A DNA stretch of 64,000 nt. Origin: Maea johnstoni. Lineage: Eukaryota > Annelida > Polychaeta > Spionida > Magelonidae. The notes under the pieces were generated by a model. It was given only the letters and a program-made list of their open reading frames with translations. It had not been told where the DNA came from and made no database searches. Location of the stretch: assembly GCA_963942565.1 (NCBI GenBank), contig OZ012689.1:27683426-27747425 (forward strand), written 5' to 3'. Positions 44,431 to 56,084 of the stretch are shown piece by piece. The translations under genes were made by a program, and so were the position numbers. The first letter of the stretch is position 1; each line of letters starts with the position of its first letter.

Positions 44431-45739
44431 ACCCAGATACATGTCAGGGCTTTCTCTCTGCGAGTGGCTCAATGGCTATATTTAGCCTAACTAACCCCTA
44501 AGCTGGCCAAAAACGTGTTTTCCTTATCGCACAGGATGTATAGGGTGAGGATGGGGAGCTTTAAGAATGCCATTTACCAGCCTCAAGTGTGTGTCAGGCC
44601 ACCAGACCCCCATCTCTCCTCCTCCTCCTTCCTCCCTCCTCACGCTAAACCGCAGCCTTAGCGCAATCTTGATACACCAATAAATACCTCACACTTTTTC
44701 TAGTTGTATACAAGGGAAAAAATGGAAAATACATTTGTGTTTGCTTTCGCAATTTTGGTGGCCCACTAAAAACTTCATACTTTTTGTAAAAGTATACAGG
44801 GTATTAAAAATGAAAAATAAAGTGTTTGCTTTTGCAAATTTGATGGCACAGTAATAGCCTTTAAATAGAAATATACATGGTGAGAAGAGATATGTATGTC
44901 ATGTTTCACATTTTTTCTGATGGGAAAGTTATTGTTAGGGGGGGGCTGACGGTTGAGCACCTCTGTAGTAAATCCTTAGGAAATGATTGTGTATATCTTT
45001 CTTTGTGGCTCTAAATGTGACAGCAAGCATTCCCCCATGTAACCAAATACACTGTTGCCATATATTTGTCACATCTTCCTGAAGACACTCCCCTTCCTTG
45101 GAACACTCAGCAACAGTTGATACAGAGAATCTGCTCACAAATTGCACAAAAACCAATTAATTGCAGATAACGAGCGAGACCCCTGTCTGACTCAGCAGCA
45201 CCTATTTAATCAAAACCAGCGTTCACCCAGAACAGTCTGCACGCTCTTCCAAACCAGTCCTGCACGACTTCAAAAAATCTGGGTATTTTTGACAAGATGT
45301 TATCTTTGCTGTATAAACACCACCATGTGCCGCTAATGATTTTCTTGTGTATACAGATAAGTTGTAGGGCCGGCCATGTTAATTTGTAGCTGGACAGCTG
45401 AGCTTGGATGAAGACAGGATAGTTTTGCCCATAAGACTTTAATAGAGCGTTAGGGATGAATCATCACTAGTGATAGTAGGTATGATGCTGCAATGGTAAT
45501 ACCAGACACATAGATCTACTCTAGTCTTTATCTTGCAAAGACAGACAACTAGAAATTTTTGTCCCTGTACAGCATAATCTATCAAATATCAGAGTGGTTT
45601 CATCTTTTCGTTGTGTCATATTGTTTGATCAATTTGAAGCTATATCTTTTCCAGATTTTTCTGCCCATAAAACCATAAAAAGTTCCTTACAATATAGATA
45701 TCTTTTCTTGATTTCTTGCCCCTACCCATGACTGCTAGC
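44431..45739. other. no gene recognised
   Basis: A minus frame at 44935-45156 looks protein-like but has weak splice sites and no domain. Confidence 0.5.
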
Positions 45740-45860
45740 TGTCTCTCACCACTATCCTGGTTTGAACCTGGTCGGGGCAAGTTGCCAGTGACTTGGGGTT
45801 GGATGGTGGTTTTCACTGGGTATTCTGATTAGTCATGACTCAGCACCAATATAGGGTCCC
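45740..45860 (+). mobile_element. SINE family 2 remnant
   Basis: GGTTTGAACCTGG resembles a polymerase III B box. It is followed by GCAAGTTGCCAGTGACTTGG and GGTGGTTTTCACTGGGTATT, a body shared with remnants at 7216, 33978 and 36925. Confidence 0.5.
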
Positions 45861-45887
45861 CATAGAAGTAGTTAGTAGGATATATCT

Positions 45888-45919
45888 AAGGCATATGAGA
45901 TATATGCCTCATATGCCTT
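45888..45919. repeat. hairpin with 12-bp perfect arms
   Basis: AAGGCATATGAG and CTCATATGCCTT are separated by 8 bases; imperfect pairing continues outward. Confidence 0.7.
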
Positions 45920-46138
45920 TGGATATATGCATATAGGTCTGATTGTCAGCTGTCCCCTCCCCTATCATTCCTTATCAGAGATCAGTATCACACCAAAGGG
46001 ACTCCACTCACCAGCCCCCAACGGTCCTCGCATTCCATCAGAACTATCCATTGTGGGTGTCGGGTTGCTCAGGGTGCCGATAAGCTATCTGGGTCTGTGC
46101 CTCAACCCTGGTCTGGCATGCCCAGTGAGACCCTCTCA

Positions 46139-47040
46139 GTATGTAACACTGATAGGAGCACCCTTCCATAGGGGCATCATCGGTAGCCTCTATCTACCCA
46201 TCCAACGTTCCTCCTCTTTACTTAAATATATTTATTTAATATCTCACATATACGCAACTGCAATGCATGATAACTAATCCCATTCACAATCTATATGTAT
46301 GTAAAACAGTATTAGCACTGATTAGGGCACTCTACCATAGGGTCATCATCGGTAGCCTCTTTCCTCTACCGTACCCATCCAACGTTCACACTTGTTACTT
46401 AAATATTTTGACTTAATATCACATATATATGCAACTGCAATGCATGATAAGTCAAAACTAGTCCCATTCACAATCTACATGTATGTAAAACAGTATTAAC
46501 ACTGATAAGGGCACTCTACTATTGGGGCATCATCGGTAGCCTCCATTATACCCATCCAATGTTCACACTTGTTACTTAAATATTTTAATTCAATATCACA
46601 CATATATGCAACTGCTATGCATGCAAGTCAAAACTAGTTCCATTCACAATCTCTCTATATATGTAAAACAGTATTAACACTGATTAGGCAAATAGGGCAC
46701 TCTACCATTGGGGCACCATTGGTAGCCTCTCTCATTACCATCCATTGTGAACACTTGTAACTCACATATCATAACAAATATGCACCTAATTCATGATATT
46801 TCAAAACTAATCCCGTTCACATCCTCTCAGTATGTAATAATGAAAGATGTATCCTATCATTGAGACACAATTGGCAGGCTCTGTCATGTAGTCCTACCCA
46901 TCCAATTAACACTAAACTGCTTATAACTACAATGGAGGCATCGTTAGTAGATTCTGTCACATGGTCATACCCATTCACACTCACTGCTAAAATATTATGA
47001 TTCAGTCACCATGATACAAATATGCACCTAAATCATATTT
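46139..47040 (+). repeat. satellite-like array, about 170-185 bp unit
   Basis: Five to six copies with decay to the right. Shared words: GTATGTAAAACAGTATTA, GGGGCATCATCGGTAGCC, CCCATCCAACGTTCACACTT and GCAACTGCAATGCATGATAA. Confidence 0.88.
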
Positions 47041-47432
47041 CAGAAAATATTCAATTAATACTAATCGTATTAAGTATACAGTAGTTTTTCAACTGACAAC
47101 AGTAACTTACAAGTTATATTACATTAGTATTCAAAGGAGAATTGCACATAAAATGAGATCAATTGGATATGAAGGTAATAAATCAAGTAAGCCTATATTT
47201 CCAAGGATGACGAATGGCCTATCTTAAGAAATAAATTTTCCCATTCATGGCAATATTCCAATACTTTTTAAGGAATGTATTCAGAGCTACAATCACTTTC
47301 TTGTATTCGTTTTTTCAAAATGTTCAAAATGTTGAATGTGTAAAAGTTGTGACACATCACTTGTGTATCGTTAGTATAACCTGTTAAACCTTTGATCATG
47401 TGTGATACAGATAACATTGGATCTGATATAGC

Positions 47433-47464
47433 CAAAAGTTGATAAACATCTTTATCAACTTTTG
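47433..47464. repeat. hairpin with 14-bp perfect arms
   Basis: CAAAAGTTGATAAA and its exact inverse are separated by CATC. Confidence 0.8.
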
Positions 47465-47929
47465 ATATAGCTGATAACATATTTGATTCTTTCAGTGCCA
47501 GTAACCCCAATGGAATCACTTTTGTAGGATACCTTTTATCATATCATACCCATGAATAAAATAAACTACTGCTAGTTGTTAGATAGCCTTATCTTGCAAC
47601 TGATAATCAAGGAATGGGAGAAGTTTTGTTAAATCCAGAAAAATAAAGATAAGAGATAAAAATAAAAGTGATAGGATAGCCTGATTTCATCTCTTTCGCT
47701 TGAACCACTAGCTGCTTTTGACTCAGTAAATAATCATGTCATTACTTATAAGACTCATCGCACAACTATGCAATTGTGCATAATGGCCATCAAATGTCAG
47801 AGAGATGAATGCTGACTATTGTAACTTTTAATTACAGCTTTTGCTATTCTATGGACATGCAAAAGATGTAAAATGATATGAACTATTTTCATGTCATTTC
47901 TTTTTCTATCGTTATTCTAAGTATTACAT

Positions 47930-48170
47930 TTATCATCATTATCACTGTCATTATGTTTTATATAATAAAATTATCATTATTATCATCATTTTGATATGAT
48001 TATTAGTATAACCACCGTTCATATCATGATCATCTTTGATATTATCATTATCATTTTTATCATTTTTATTTTCATTTTTATTTTTATTTCAAATTTTATT
48101 TTTATTATTATTATTATCATTATTATCATTATCATCATTAGTGTCATCATCATCATCATCATCATCATAG
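47930..48170 (+). repeat. cryptic ATT/ATC-rich simple sequence
   Basis: Mixed ATT, ATC and TTTA words ending in a clean ATC run. Confidence 0.85.
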
Positions 48171-48544
48171 AGAATGATATCACTATATGATAGCTCCAAA
48201 AATATCCTTAATATACATCTACCCAATGTGAGTCATGTAGTATTCCTGCCACACACTCCAGCAGTAGTATTTGATTCCACCTTCTCACACAAAGGCCTGC
48301 TCCCCACACCGGCTATTGTCACACAATATATGTGCTGCATCTGTTCCCACTGTCAATCACAGGACGGCAGGGAATGTTAAAACTCCACCGGCATTCGAGC
48401 CAAGCATAATTCCAAAACCAGAGGTTATTGAAGCCGACTGCTAACTGACATGTAATGCTGATTTCAGCAAGTGACACCTCAGTGCCTTGTGGTTCACTTA
48501 ATTGCAGCCATTTATTGCCCACAAAAACCACCCATCACATGTGC

Positions 48545-48592
48545 TAGTAGTAGCAGCAGCAGCAGAAGTAGTAGTAGTAATAGTAATAGTAA

Positions 48593-48667
<75 letters not shown>

Positions 48668-48689
48668 CAGTAGTAGTAGCAGTAGTAGT

Positions 48690-48755
<66 letters not shown>

Positions 48756-48770
48756 CAGTAGCAGTAGTAG
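48545..48770 (+). repeat. (TAG)n microsatellite, left of MITE D
   Basis: TAG repeats with CAG and TAA variants, broken by the element at 48771. Confidence 0.95.
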
Positions 48771-48949
48771 TACAGGTGAACTTGGATATGACGGACTCGA
48801 TGGGACCAGTAAGATTGGTCCGTCATATGCAAAATCCGTCGTATACATATGACGAATACTTGATATGCATCGGACTGGGACCAAGCATGTCGTCCGTCAT
48901 ATGCAAAAATCCGTCGTACAGTGGTCCGTCATATCCAAGTTCACCTGTA
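48771..48949. mobile_element. mariner-like MITE family D inside a (TAG)n tract
   Basis: Ends are perfect 26-bp inverted repeats (48771-48796 and 48924-48949) starting TACAGGTGAACTTGG. If the outer TA is the target duplication, the element is CAGG...CCTG, as in Tc1/mariner MITEs. Inside, TCCGTCATATGCAAAA followed by CCGTCGTA occurs twice. It sits between two (TAG)n blocks, so it inserted into a microsatellite. Confidence 0.8.
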
Positions 48950-48983
48950 GTAGTAATAGTAGTAGTAATAGTAGTAGTAGTAA

Positions 48984-49034
<51 letters not shown>

Positions 49035-49078
49035 CTGTAGTAGTAGCTGTAGTAGAGGTAGCAGCAGCAGTAATGGCA
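48950..49078 (+). repeat. (TAG)n microsatellite, right of MITE D
   Basis: Continuation of the same tract after the element, in the same phase family. Confidence 0.95.
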
Positions 49079-51092
49079 GTAATAGCTGAAGTAGGGCATT
49101 GGTCAGATATCATATTTTTGCCTATAGATCTATTACATAGAGATCTTTTACACGACCCAAGACTTGCACTCGAAAATAGAAGTTCAGTGACCCCATCACA
49201 CTATATATAGTATATAATATATAATAGCTATCCCGCACCTTTTGCCTGCCCCAAATCTTACCAGAGATCAATCTCCACTTTTCCTTAATGTAAACTGCTT
49301 AGAAAGCCACCATTTCGTAAATAGAAATTTGAAAGTCGAGAAAACTTTTACCAGTGCCTGGTTTTAAGTAGCTTATGTTTCACGAAAGACATCTCTGCAT
49401 CAAGGGAACAAATAATTTGTATTGGCTCTCTCAGTCTGGCAAGAATTTCTCACTCAGTTCACACAACTCCCTGATACAATCTTGTCTCCATCATAAATGG
49501 ACACCATGTGCTTTCGTTTTTTTCTGCTTGGTTTGAATGTCCAGGCTATTCCTGCATCGGCCCATACCCCCAAGGAGGTCCCTCTTGCTTCACAGACAAA
49601 ATAACATCTAAGTCTGCTGTGACAACTGGCCTTCTGTTCATATACATGGTTTTTCACTGATCTTGTACAGCCACTGCCCTGGACCATGTGTATTTGTAAA
49701 ATAATAAGAGTCATAATTCTTAACTTCTCTTGTCAACCATAAAACAAAATATAGCATTGGGTCAAATGTTGGTCAGAGTTTAATGTGCCGTTGTGAACGA
49801 CAAAGCAGGAATGTGAAAACCCGGTCAGAATAGCAGTTCTATAAACTACAAGTACAAATTCTTCATCAGTTCTTGCCAAGAAATTCTTTCTCTACAAATG
49901 CATATGTGGGAACAAATTCCACACCAATGAATCTTAACCAGATAAGTCAAGCTGCTGTCTAGTTATTCTCATGCCTAGTAAGTAACTGATGATAAAAAGT
50001 GACACTTCATGATTCAAATTCCTTCAAGAAAATACACTGGTCTGATAATCATTTGGGGAAACAACCAAAGTTCAGCTAGCCCTCCCATGACTTTTGACTA
50101 GGACCAGCCCTAACATTACAGCCAAGGATTCATACACTGTAATTGGCTTATGTTTGTTATAATGTATGTTATACACCTAATCTGTTTGCTTTTGATTCCT
50201 ACACTGTGGTTCCTACACTTAGATATGAAAATGCCAGTATGTGACAGAAAATGTCTTACTTTCTTGCCCAGTCCAATGTATCCCCAAGAGTCAAAAGCTC
50301 TGGCAGGATTAGTTAACCCCTAGTCTTAATACTAGTCCTATATCTATCATTTGGGATTATGCTATGAAAGTTTAAGCAGAGACCCACAACTTGAATAATC
50401 ATTCAATGATAGTTTTTAGGATACTATTTACATCAATGTTTTCCAATAGGATGCTGTAGAAAATGAAAATAACAATAACAAAGACAAGAACAAGATGGTG
50501 TCTGTCAATAGCTACTCATAGCATTGCATGCAAAAATATTTGAATCTAATTATCAATCTTTTGCAGACTGGTTCACCATCACAATACTATACATTACACA
50601 GTAGAGTAAATCAGATTTTATCTTGCTACGGGAAACGTTTGACAGACAAATGACATCCCAGGTCAAAGATCACATCCTCTATAGATACATGTAACGTGAT
50701 GGTACTCATGCACTTATTTCTAGCAGCCCGTCATAAAACAATGAGTGCGATACATGTGGAGAACAATTGCCCTTTTTCACTAAATTGAGCCCGGGATTTT
50801 GCCAAAAGTTGAAATACACAGTAATTCTAAGATTGTAGCATTCCATATTTGTTGTGAATCCTAAAGGGTGCTGTTCATTCAACCGAACACTACTCGCCAG
50901 ACCTTCATGGGAGAATTAGAAAAATACATAATCGGAATGAAATTGCTGGTGATGTGACTTTTCTCTGTTAATTGAAGCCAAATCATTTCAAGCCAGTATA
51001 TGATTTGTATCATCATAGAAGATCAATAGCAGGATAATTGGGTCAACCAAAAAAATAGTGTTCACTTGACATAATTAAAGAGAAATGTTTAT
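49079..51092. other. no gene confirmed
   Basis: A minus frame at 49454-49714 is protein-like (several Cys and one Trp) but splice sites are poor. It would lie downstream of the signal-peptide exon on the same strand. Confidence 0.4.
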
Positions 51093-51101
51093 AGTGCACT
51101 G

Positions 51102-51582
51102 TAGCCTGGCCCTTAGGCTGAATTGGATAGGTATTATGCCAATAAAAACAAGTAAAAAATGTAAAATGTAATCTTTATTTTAAGTCGGTATATAAATTAC
51201 AAGAAACACGAGCTACTAAGGCTCTTGGCCGACTGGACCGACAGCTTACAGTGCCCTCCGAAGCACTGGAAAGCAGCAAGGAAATAAATTTTCTTTTTCT
51301 GCGCCCCCACCGGGATTTGAACCCCGGATCGTCTGCGCCGAAGTCAAGCGTGCTAACCACTTGACCAACGCAACTGCTAAGTGTAGGTATTGCGCTTAAC
51401 TATAGATGGCAGCACAGTCATCAGGGGTTGTAGTTAATATGTTATATCCAATACAACTCTAGTGGCTCCCTCTTGTGGTTAAAACACAACTTAACCTGGG
51501 ATGGAATCCACTCTGGGTAAATAAATGAGACAGTGAGTATAATAGTGAGTCTGACATTTAACACAAACTTGTAGCTAGTCTA
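51102..51582. mobile_element. MITE family A, copy 4, interrupted by a SINE
   Basis: The left end reads TAGCCTGGCCCTTAGGCT and the right end AACTTGTAGCTAGTCTA. The 9-bp flanks at 51093-51101 and 51583-51591 share TGCACTG (7 of 9). The interior is split by a tRNA-headed SINE at about 51140-51383, which has its own imperfect duplication. Removing the SINE leaves an element of about 230 bp, the size of its relatives. It carries TAGATGGCAGC at 51403-51413. Confidence 0.7.
51140..51383 (-). mobile_element. tRNA-derived SINE
   Basis: On the minus strand a tRNA-like head (about 51301-51378) shows an A-box-like TTGGTCAAGTGGTTAGCAC and a B box GGTTCAAATCC, the RNA polymerase III promoter. The body ends in TTAAAATAAAGATTACATTT and a T/A-rich tail. 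The flanks TAGGTATTATGC (51128-51139) and TAGGTATTGCGC (51384-51395) match at 10 of 12 positions and look like its target duplication. The anticodon arm is degraded, so it is not a working tRNA gene. Confidence 0.75.
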
Positions 51583-51591
51583 GATGCACTG

Positions 51592-53559
51592 TGGAATACT
51601 AATTTACGATTTACTAAGATTTATTTGTCAGCTATTATGTACATGTTTTACTGCGTCCACCCTCCTGGTGAACCCCTGTCCACTCCTTGACCGGCGGCCA
51701 GTCAGTGGTCAGCGCCAGCTTCGGCCAGTCAGGCTGACCCGGGATGCACATGTCTCTGTAGATTATCCACAAATACCTAAGTTGTGAGAAGGGGTGACTA
51801 CCCAGCCCCTCAATTATGGCAGAATCTTTCTGAGAATTACAAATTACAGTTGCCAAGTATCTAACATAGTAAACATACCTTAACCCATTCAACCCTGGAA
51901 CTCTTATGTAGTAAATATCTCAAGAACCTTCTACAGACTAATAATCTGACTAATAATACTAATACCATTCCTTCCAATTTCTCTTACAAAAGTCATGGGA
52001 AATACTTCAATATTATGTCAGAGTTTCACTTTGCATTAGTTTTACAGGAAAATGTCTGGGAAAAGTGTATTTCTTATTAATAATCATACGCCATTATTGA
52101 GGTACAGAATATTGATTATTTCGATTCAATACCCAACCATTCGATTCGATTTAATTGACAAATTGAAAATGTCGATTTATCGACTTTTGATGACATCCCT
52201 ATTTAAATCTTGTCCAAAAAACATCTGGTCAAATCAGGAAGATAGTCAAGATTTCCTGTGGTTTCTACCAGTATGAACAGGTTAAATCACCCCAGGTGTA
52301 CCCCCTCGCCAATTACATGCCACCGTCTGGAGGGACCTGTGTACCCGTCAGGGGAGGGGTTATATTACCCCTAATGATAGGAGGGGTAGATAGGAATTTT
52401 TTACAGAGATTTTTTCTCCTTGCAGGATGAGGCACCCTGCTGCACACATGTTTATGTACTTATAACATCAAAGAGAATGCTGGGACCATTACACATGACA
52501 TATACATGTCAATCATTTCTACACTTGGAGTTTGGTCTAAAAATACTACTCATCCATTCAGTTATTTTACAACTTATTTTTGAATATTCAAAATACATTT
52601 TACAAAAAAAGTAAAAGTGAAACAATGTAAATCTTTTAAGAAATGAATATCACATTCTTCAATTTCAGATATTTGGTGGCAATATCAATTTCAAACATTA
52701 GAATATACAGTGCGGGGAAACCAGGAGAAAAACAGTAACCTCATTTGATTTTCTCATCTTGGATGTTCTATACCACAGTTAAAGAAAAATTAGTACAGGG
52801 CAATCACATTCATATTAAATAAGTTTTCAAATAAAATGAGGTTCTCACATTTGGAATTAACTTGATAAACAATAGCAGAACATATCAGAAACAAAGTTGC
52901 ACTGTCTGTTTTAACATAGAAACAGTTTTGGTTGTATCAATGTAAGATGTACACTACCACAGGTTTGGGACTAGTGTGGCAGAACTAATGAAAGATCAGC
53001 ACTCCGAATACTCACTTCCCAGCAAAGCCCAGCTTGAAAACAACCCTACTTTTTTCACCACCAAGAAACTTGGCGGAAGAAAAACACAAGTACTGTTGAA
53101 GGGCGCAAAAGTGCACGCGCCATTACCCGCCAGCAAAACATAGCGAATGATTCGTGCCAGTAAATCTTCTTTACAACTACGAAGTTCCACGCTGATACAT
53201 ATCCCTCCAAAACTTGATCCAAACTTAGATGGCCAAGCTTCTTGACAGTTAAAGAACAAAATATATTCGCAGAATTCAGCCGAGTGTCTTAACATTTAAA
53301 AGTTCGGTTTGATCTCTGTAATACATTTTCTTCTATACTTCATGGTCCGTCTTCTTCACCATCATCATCATTTTGAACGAGCTGCCTAAATAATTGGCCA
53401 ACATTGGCAACATTTAATGATCTCCTACAGTTGCTTATGAAAATGTACAAGTACCTATCAGTAAAATAGCTGAAATATTGTATCTGAAACTACATGAACA
53501 AATTTGCACCCGGGCACACAGTAACATTATAGCCTAAAAGTTAAAACAAATTAAAGAAC
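51592..53559. other. probable intron of the minus-strand gene
   Basis: A CpG-richer patch at about 53.0-53.26 kb contains AA|GTGAGT on - near 53021 and could be an alternative first exon. The rest is AT-rich. Confidence 0.4.
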
Positions 53560-53796
53560 TGAAATAAATAGCGGCAATAGCTTGATAAGTTGCCGCCGCC
53601 CCACTCTTTGGCGGGTGTTGCCATATCTTGGACGCGTGCTGCCCGGCGTCTTGAAGGGGTAGCAGGCGCTTCCTACCACTACCCTCCCTACTGCGAGTAC
53701 CAGGCTAACGCCGGCTTGGAAGTCTAGCCAAGTACATATCGCAGCAACAAACTTTCTACAAACTTCGCATGATAAACTCAGACAGTCAGTACTCAC

Positions 53797-53851
53797 CGTT
53801 CACAAGGATCAGCCATGCTGCCAACTTGAAGAAAATCACTAATAACGCCAT
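53797..53851 (-). CDS. first coding exon of an unidentified secreted or membrane protein (signal peptide)
   Basis: Read on the minus strand, an ATG at 53851 opens MALLVIFFKLAAWLILVN, followed by a G and then GTGAGT. The peptide is a short start, a hydrophobic core and small residues at the end, which is a classic cleavable signal sequence. The intron falls in phase 1, the usual phase for signal-peptide exons of extracellular domain proteins. The ATG context is AACAAGATGGCG, again a YY1-type start motif, and the flanking DNA is CpG-rich and promoter-like. The rest of the gene should lie at lower coordinates on the same strand; I looked for exons of known extracellular domains there and recognised none, so the product is unnamed. 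The start and donor look real, but expression is not shown by sequence alone. Confidence 0.6.
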
Positions 53852-54047
53852 CTTGTTGTACGTGGTATTGGTTCTACGATGACACTCCCTGAAAAGTACC
53901 GGCCTACTACAACACACCCAAGCACGTTGTCTTCACTCGACGATATTCCGGCTGAGACTATCTGGAGCATGTGACGTCCCGAAACCCTGCGCCAACAGCA
54001 AGCGGCCCCCTAACTTGCTAACTCTGCAACTTGAAACCTCCGCCTCG

Positions 54048-54059
54048 GGTCACGTGACC
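54048..54059. promoter_or_regulatory. perfect palindromic E-box (CLEAR/USF type)
   Basis: GGTCACGTGACC lies 197 bp upstream of the minus-strand ATG and 18 bp upstream of the possible plus-strand ATG. The core GTCACGTGAC equals the consensus for TFEB-family factors that control lysosomal genes; USF and MITF bind the same core. With a signal peptide downstream, a lysosomal or secretory-pathway product is possible but only inferred. Confidence 0.5.
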
Positions 54060-54076
54060 AGAACATCTTTGGCCAG

Positions 54077-54129
54077 ATGGCCGGGAAAGTGATAACATCG
54101 TTCTGTCGTTATGGAAACCAGGGCGGGAG
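54077..54129 (+). CDS. possible divergent first coding exon, unidentified
   Basis: Within the same CpG-rich block, 226 bp from the minus-strand ATG and pointing the other way, an ATG opens MAGKVITSFCRYGNQGG and reaches AG|GTAAAA, an acceptable donor, in phase 2. Divergent gene pairs sharing a CpG promoter are common in animals, which is why the frame is listed. I do not recognise the peptide and found no convincing next exon to the right. It could equally be a chance frame in GC-rich DNA. Confidence 0.25.
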
Positions 54130-54833
54130 GTAAAAGATATTGAGGAAAAGTAGGAAGTTGTTGTCGATTATCGTGTATTTGGGGACAGGAACTTCACGGG
54201 ATGCCCAGACTTTTGCATTTAGAGTTATATCTGTACTGATTCTAGATACCGGCGTTAATTCCGTCTGTATTCAAATCTAATGTGTTTAATTCAAATACCT
54301 TGTACCATGGACCTATATCCTCAAGTCACATGCCGGGCATGTTTATACCAGACTAACAGGTCAGAATCGATCAGCCCAGGTACTAATCACAATAAATCCC
54401 TACCTGTCGTTGGGGTGGATCATGGATATCCATGTAGGGGTTACTTTTGATATGAGCGGGGATTGCGAAAATCAAATTGTGTATTTGACTGTGTTATCAA
54501 CTTGAAATAAAGATCATTATTATTATTGTTAATTGAAGTATAAGTATTATTATTATTAGTATCATTATTATTATTATTTTATCATTATTACGGATACAGA
54601 GAGATTGATCAACCTCGTTGGTTTCAAGCCAAACTAAAGAACAGACAATCATCAACAAGAAAAACAAAATGTATATCTTAAATAGCTTCGGAAAATACCT
54701 GAACCTCTTCTGAATCATTGTAGACACATCTTTATCCATTTACATGTATGTACCAGGTAGTCCTTCAGGTCCAAATCATATCAGACAATCACCAATGGCT
54801 TGGTGTGCGTCGGTTGTTTCCCTTGGGTACTTC

Positions 54834-55280
54834 ATACCCGTCAAGTCTCCTGTTTTTAACAGGAGTCTCCTGTTTTTTGGACTTCATTTTACCTGCCTCC
54901 TGTTTTTCTCCTGTTTTTTTCTTGTCTCCTGTTTTTCTCCTGTTTTTCTAGAAAACCAGTCTAAATCGACTATAATCTCCTGTTTTTCAGCCCAGATCTA
55001 CTGAAACTCCTACAGCTTAGCATGCAACTCAGCTCTTCTAGCCTGCCTTAACATATGGTCATGTTATAATTGATTTGTTGTTATTGTGTCCATCTGTTTA
55101 CTGCAGAGAGTTGAGAGTATTGGCACTACATTAGGTAGGAGCCACCTGGTGGGACGTTGGTAAATTATATATACAGGTGCGGCACCTGGTGGGAAGTTGG
55201 TACACTAACATATGGTAGCGGCACTGCCGCGTGAGAAAATCTCCTGTTTTTTTTTTTTTTGGTCTGGGGTTGACAGGTAT
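54834..55280. mobile_element. hAT-like MITE with 8-bp duplication and CTCCTGTTTTT repeats
   Basis: An exact GGTACTTC duplication (54826-54833 and 55281-55288) encloses inverted ends ATACCCGTCAA and TTGACAGGTAT. The left third contains repeated CTCCTGTTTTT units; another lies near the right end. The centre holds a two-fold repeat of CACCTGGTGGGA (about 55143 and 55187). It is 447 bp and non-coding. Confidence 0.8.
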
Positions 55281-56084
55281 GGTACTTCCTCCACCATTAA
55301 CGACTTCCTAGTCACGATATAGACGTGATATTGCAGAAAAAGAGACGATAAAGAAAATGTCTCTCGGGTCTACCCCTATCCTCTACTATCTTTTTTTCTG
55401 ATATCTATGTAAGATAGACTCTGACTGGCAGGGTGTGGGGGTTGCCAAGTGGGTATAATGTGAGTGCCTCTGTGTCTTTAATACTGATGATTCCCAGCAA
55501 TAGAAAGCAAGGGTTTTAAAGGGTGTGTAAAGAATCACCATCTGGATCACAAGTATAAACGGTTATAGTCTTAGTTCAAAGAGAAACACTGACAAAAATA
55601 TGCATTCTTTTTTTTTGCCGTTTTAATTACTGTCCGTGCGGCTTTCTCCGTTCTAGACGGGAATGTACATGTAGTTTTAGACTACACCATTAGTGATGTT
55701 TGGATTATCTTGAAGTCAGAAAAAGAGCACACCTCTGGCATTTATTTAGTAATCGTACTTAGTAAATATGGGAAGTTTTTTTAAGTGGTGCAGTGTTTTC
55801 GTTTAATTCTTGAAGATGACATGTGCGAAGTAATACTTGTGTACTTGTGGATAGTCTTCGGTGAATTCCAATATGGAGAAAAGAGCCAAAATCCTTTCCC
55901 GCTTATAGCTTAGATTAATAAAAAATAGCATTTAAGCTTATTGACGAGCCTATGTGAGGTTCTGCAATGTTTGGTCTTTTTTTCCTCTCATTGGTGGCCT
56001 AGACAGCCACAGTTGGTCTGATTATGGGGAAAAGTGGCTAGGCTTCAACATATATATTGAAATTAAGTAATGACTGATTACATT

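Larger units (their letters stand above)
47041..48544. other. no gene recognised
   Basis: Hairpin at 47433 and cryptic simple sequence; otherwise empty. Confidence 0.55.
53560..54130. promoter_or_regulatory. CpG-rich promoter region, possibly bidirectional
   Basis: GC and CpG content rise well above the surroundings between about 53.56 and 54.13 kb. The island covers the signal-peptide exon on -, the start of its first intron and the possible divergent exon on +. Visible sites: GGTCACGTGACC at 54048-54059, a perfect palindrome fitting USF, MITF and TFEB (CLEAR) sites; TGTGACGTC near 53970, an ATF/CREB-type site; and the AAGATGGCG start motif at 53846-53854. No TATA box was seen. Confidence 0.6.

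Noticed and set aside
44935-45156. Minus frame with protein-like composition
   Set aside because: No recognisable domain and weak donor; kept only as a note.
46139-47040. CRISPR-like array
   Set aside because: Units are 170-185 bp and diverged throughout with no repeat/spacer split; this is an animal tandem repeat.
48471-49210. Ser, Val or Leu homopolymer frames
   Set aside because: Translations of (TAG)n tracts, also at 30890-31208 and 32834-33196.
49454-49714. Cys-rich minus frame resembling part of an immunoglobulin V domain (AGIAWTF, SIYDGDK)
   Set aside because: Too short for the domain, strand order of the fold is not convincing, and no phase-1 splice sites of good quality flank it.
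51300-51378. Functional tRNA gene
   Set aside because: A and B boxes are present but the anticodon arm and acceptor pairing are degraded and a SINE body follows, so it is a SINE head.
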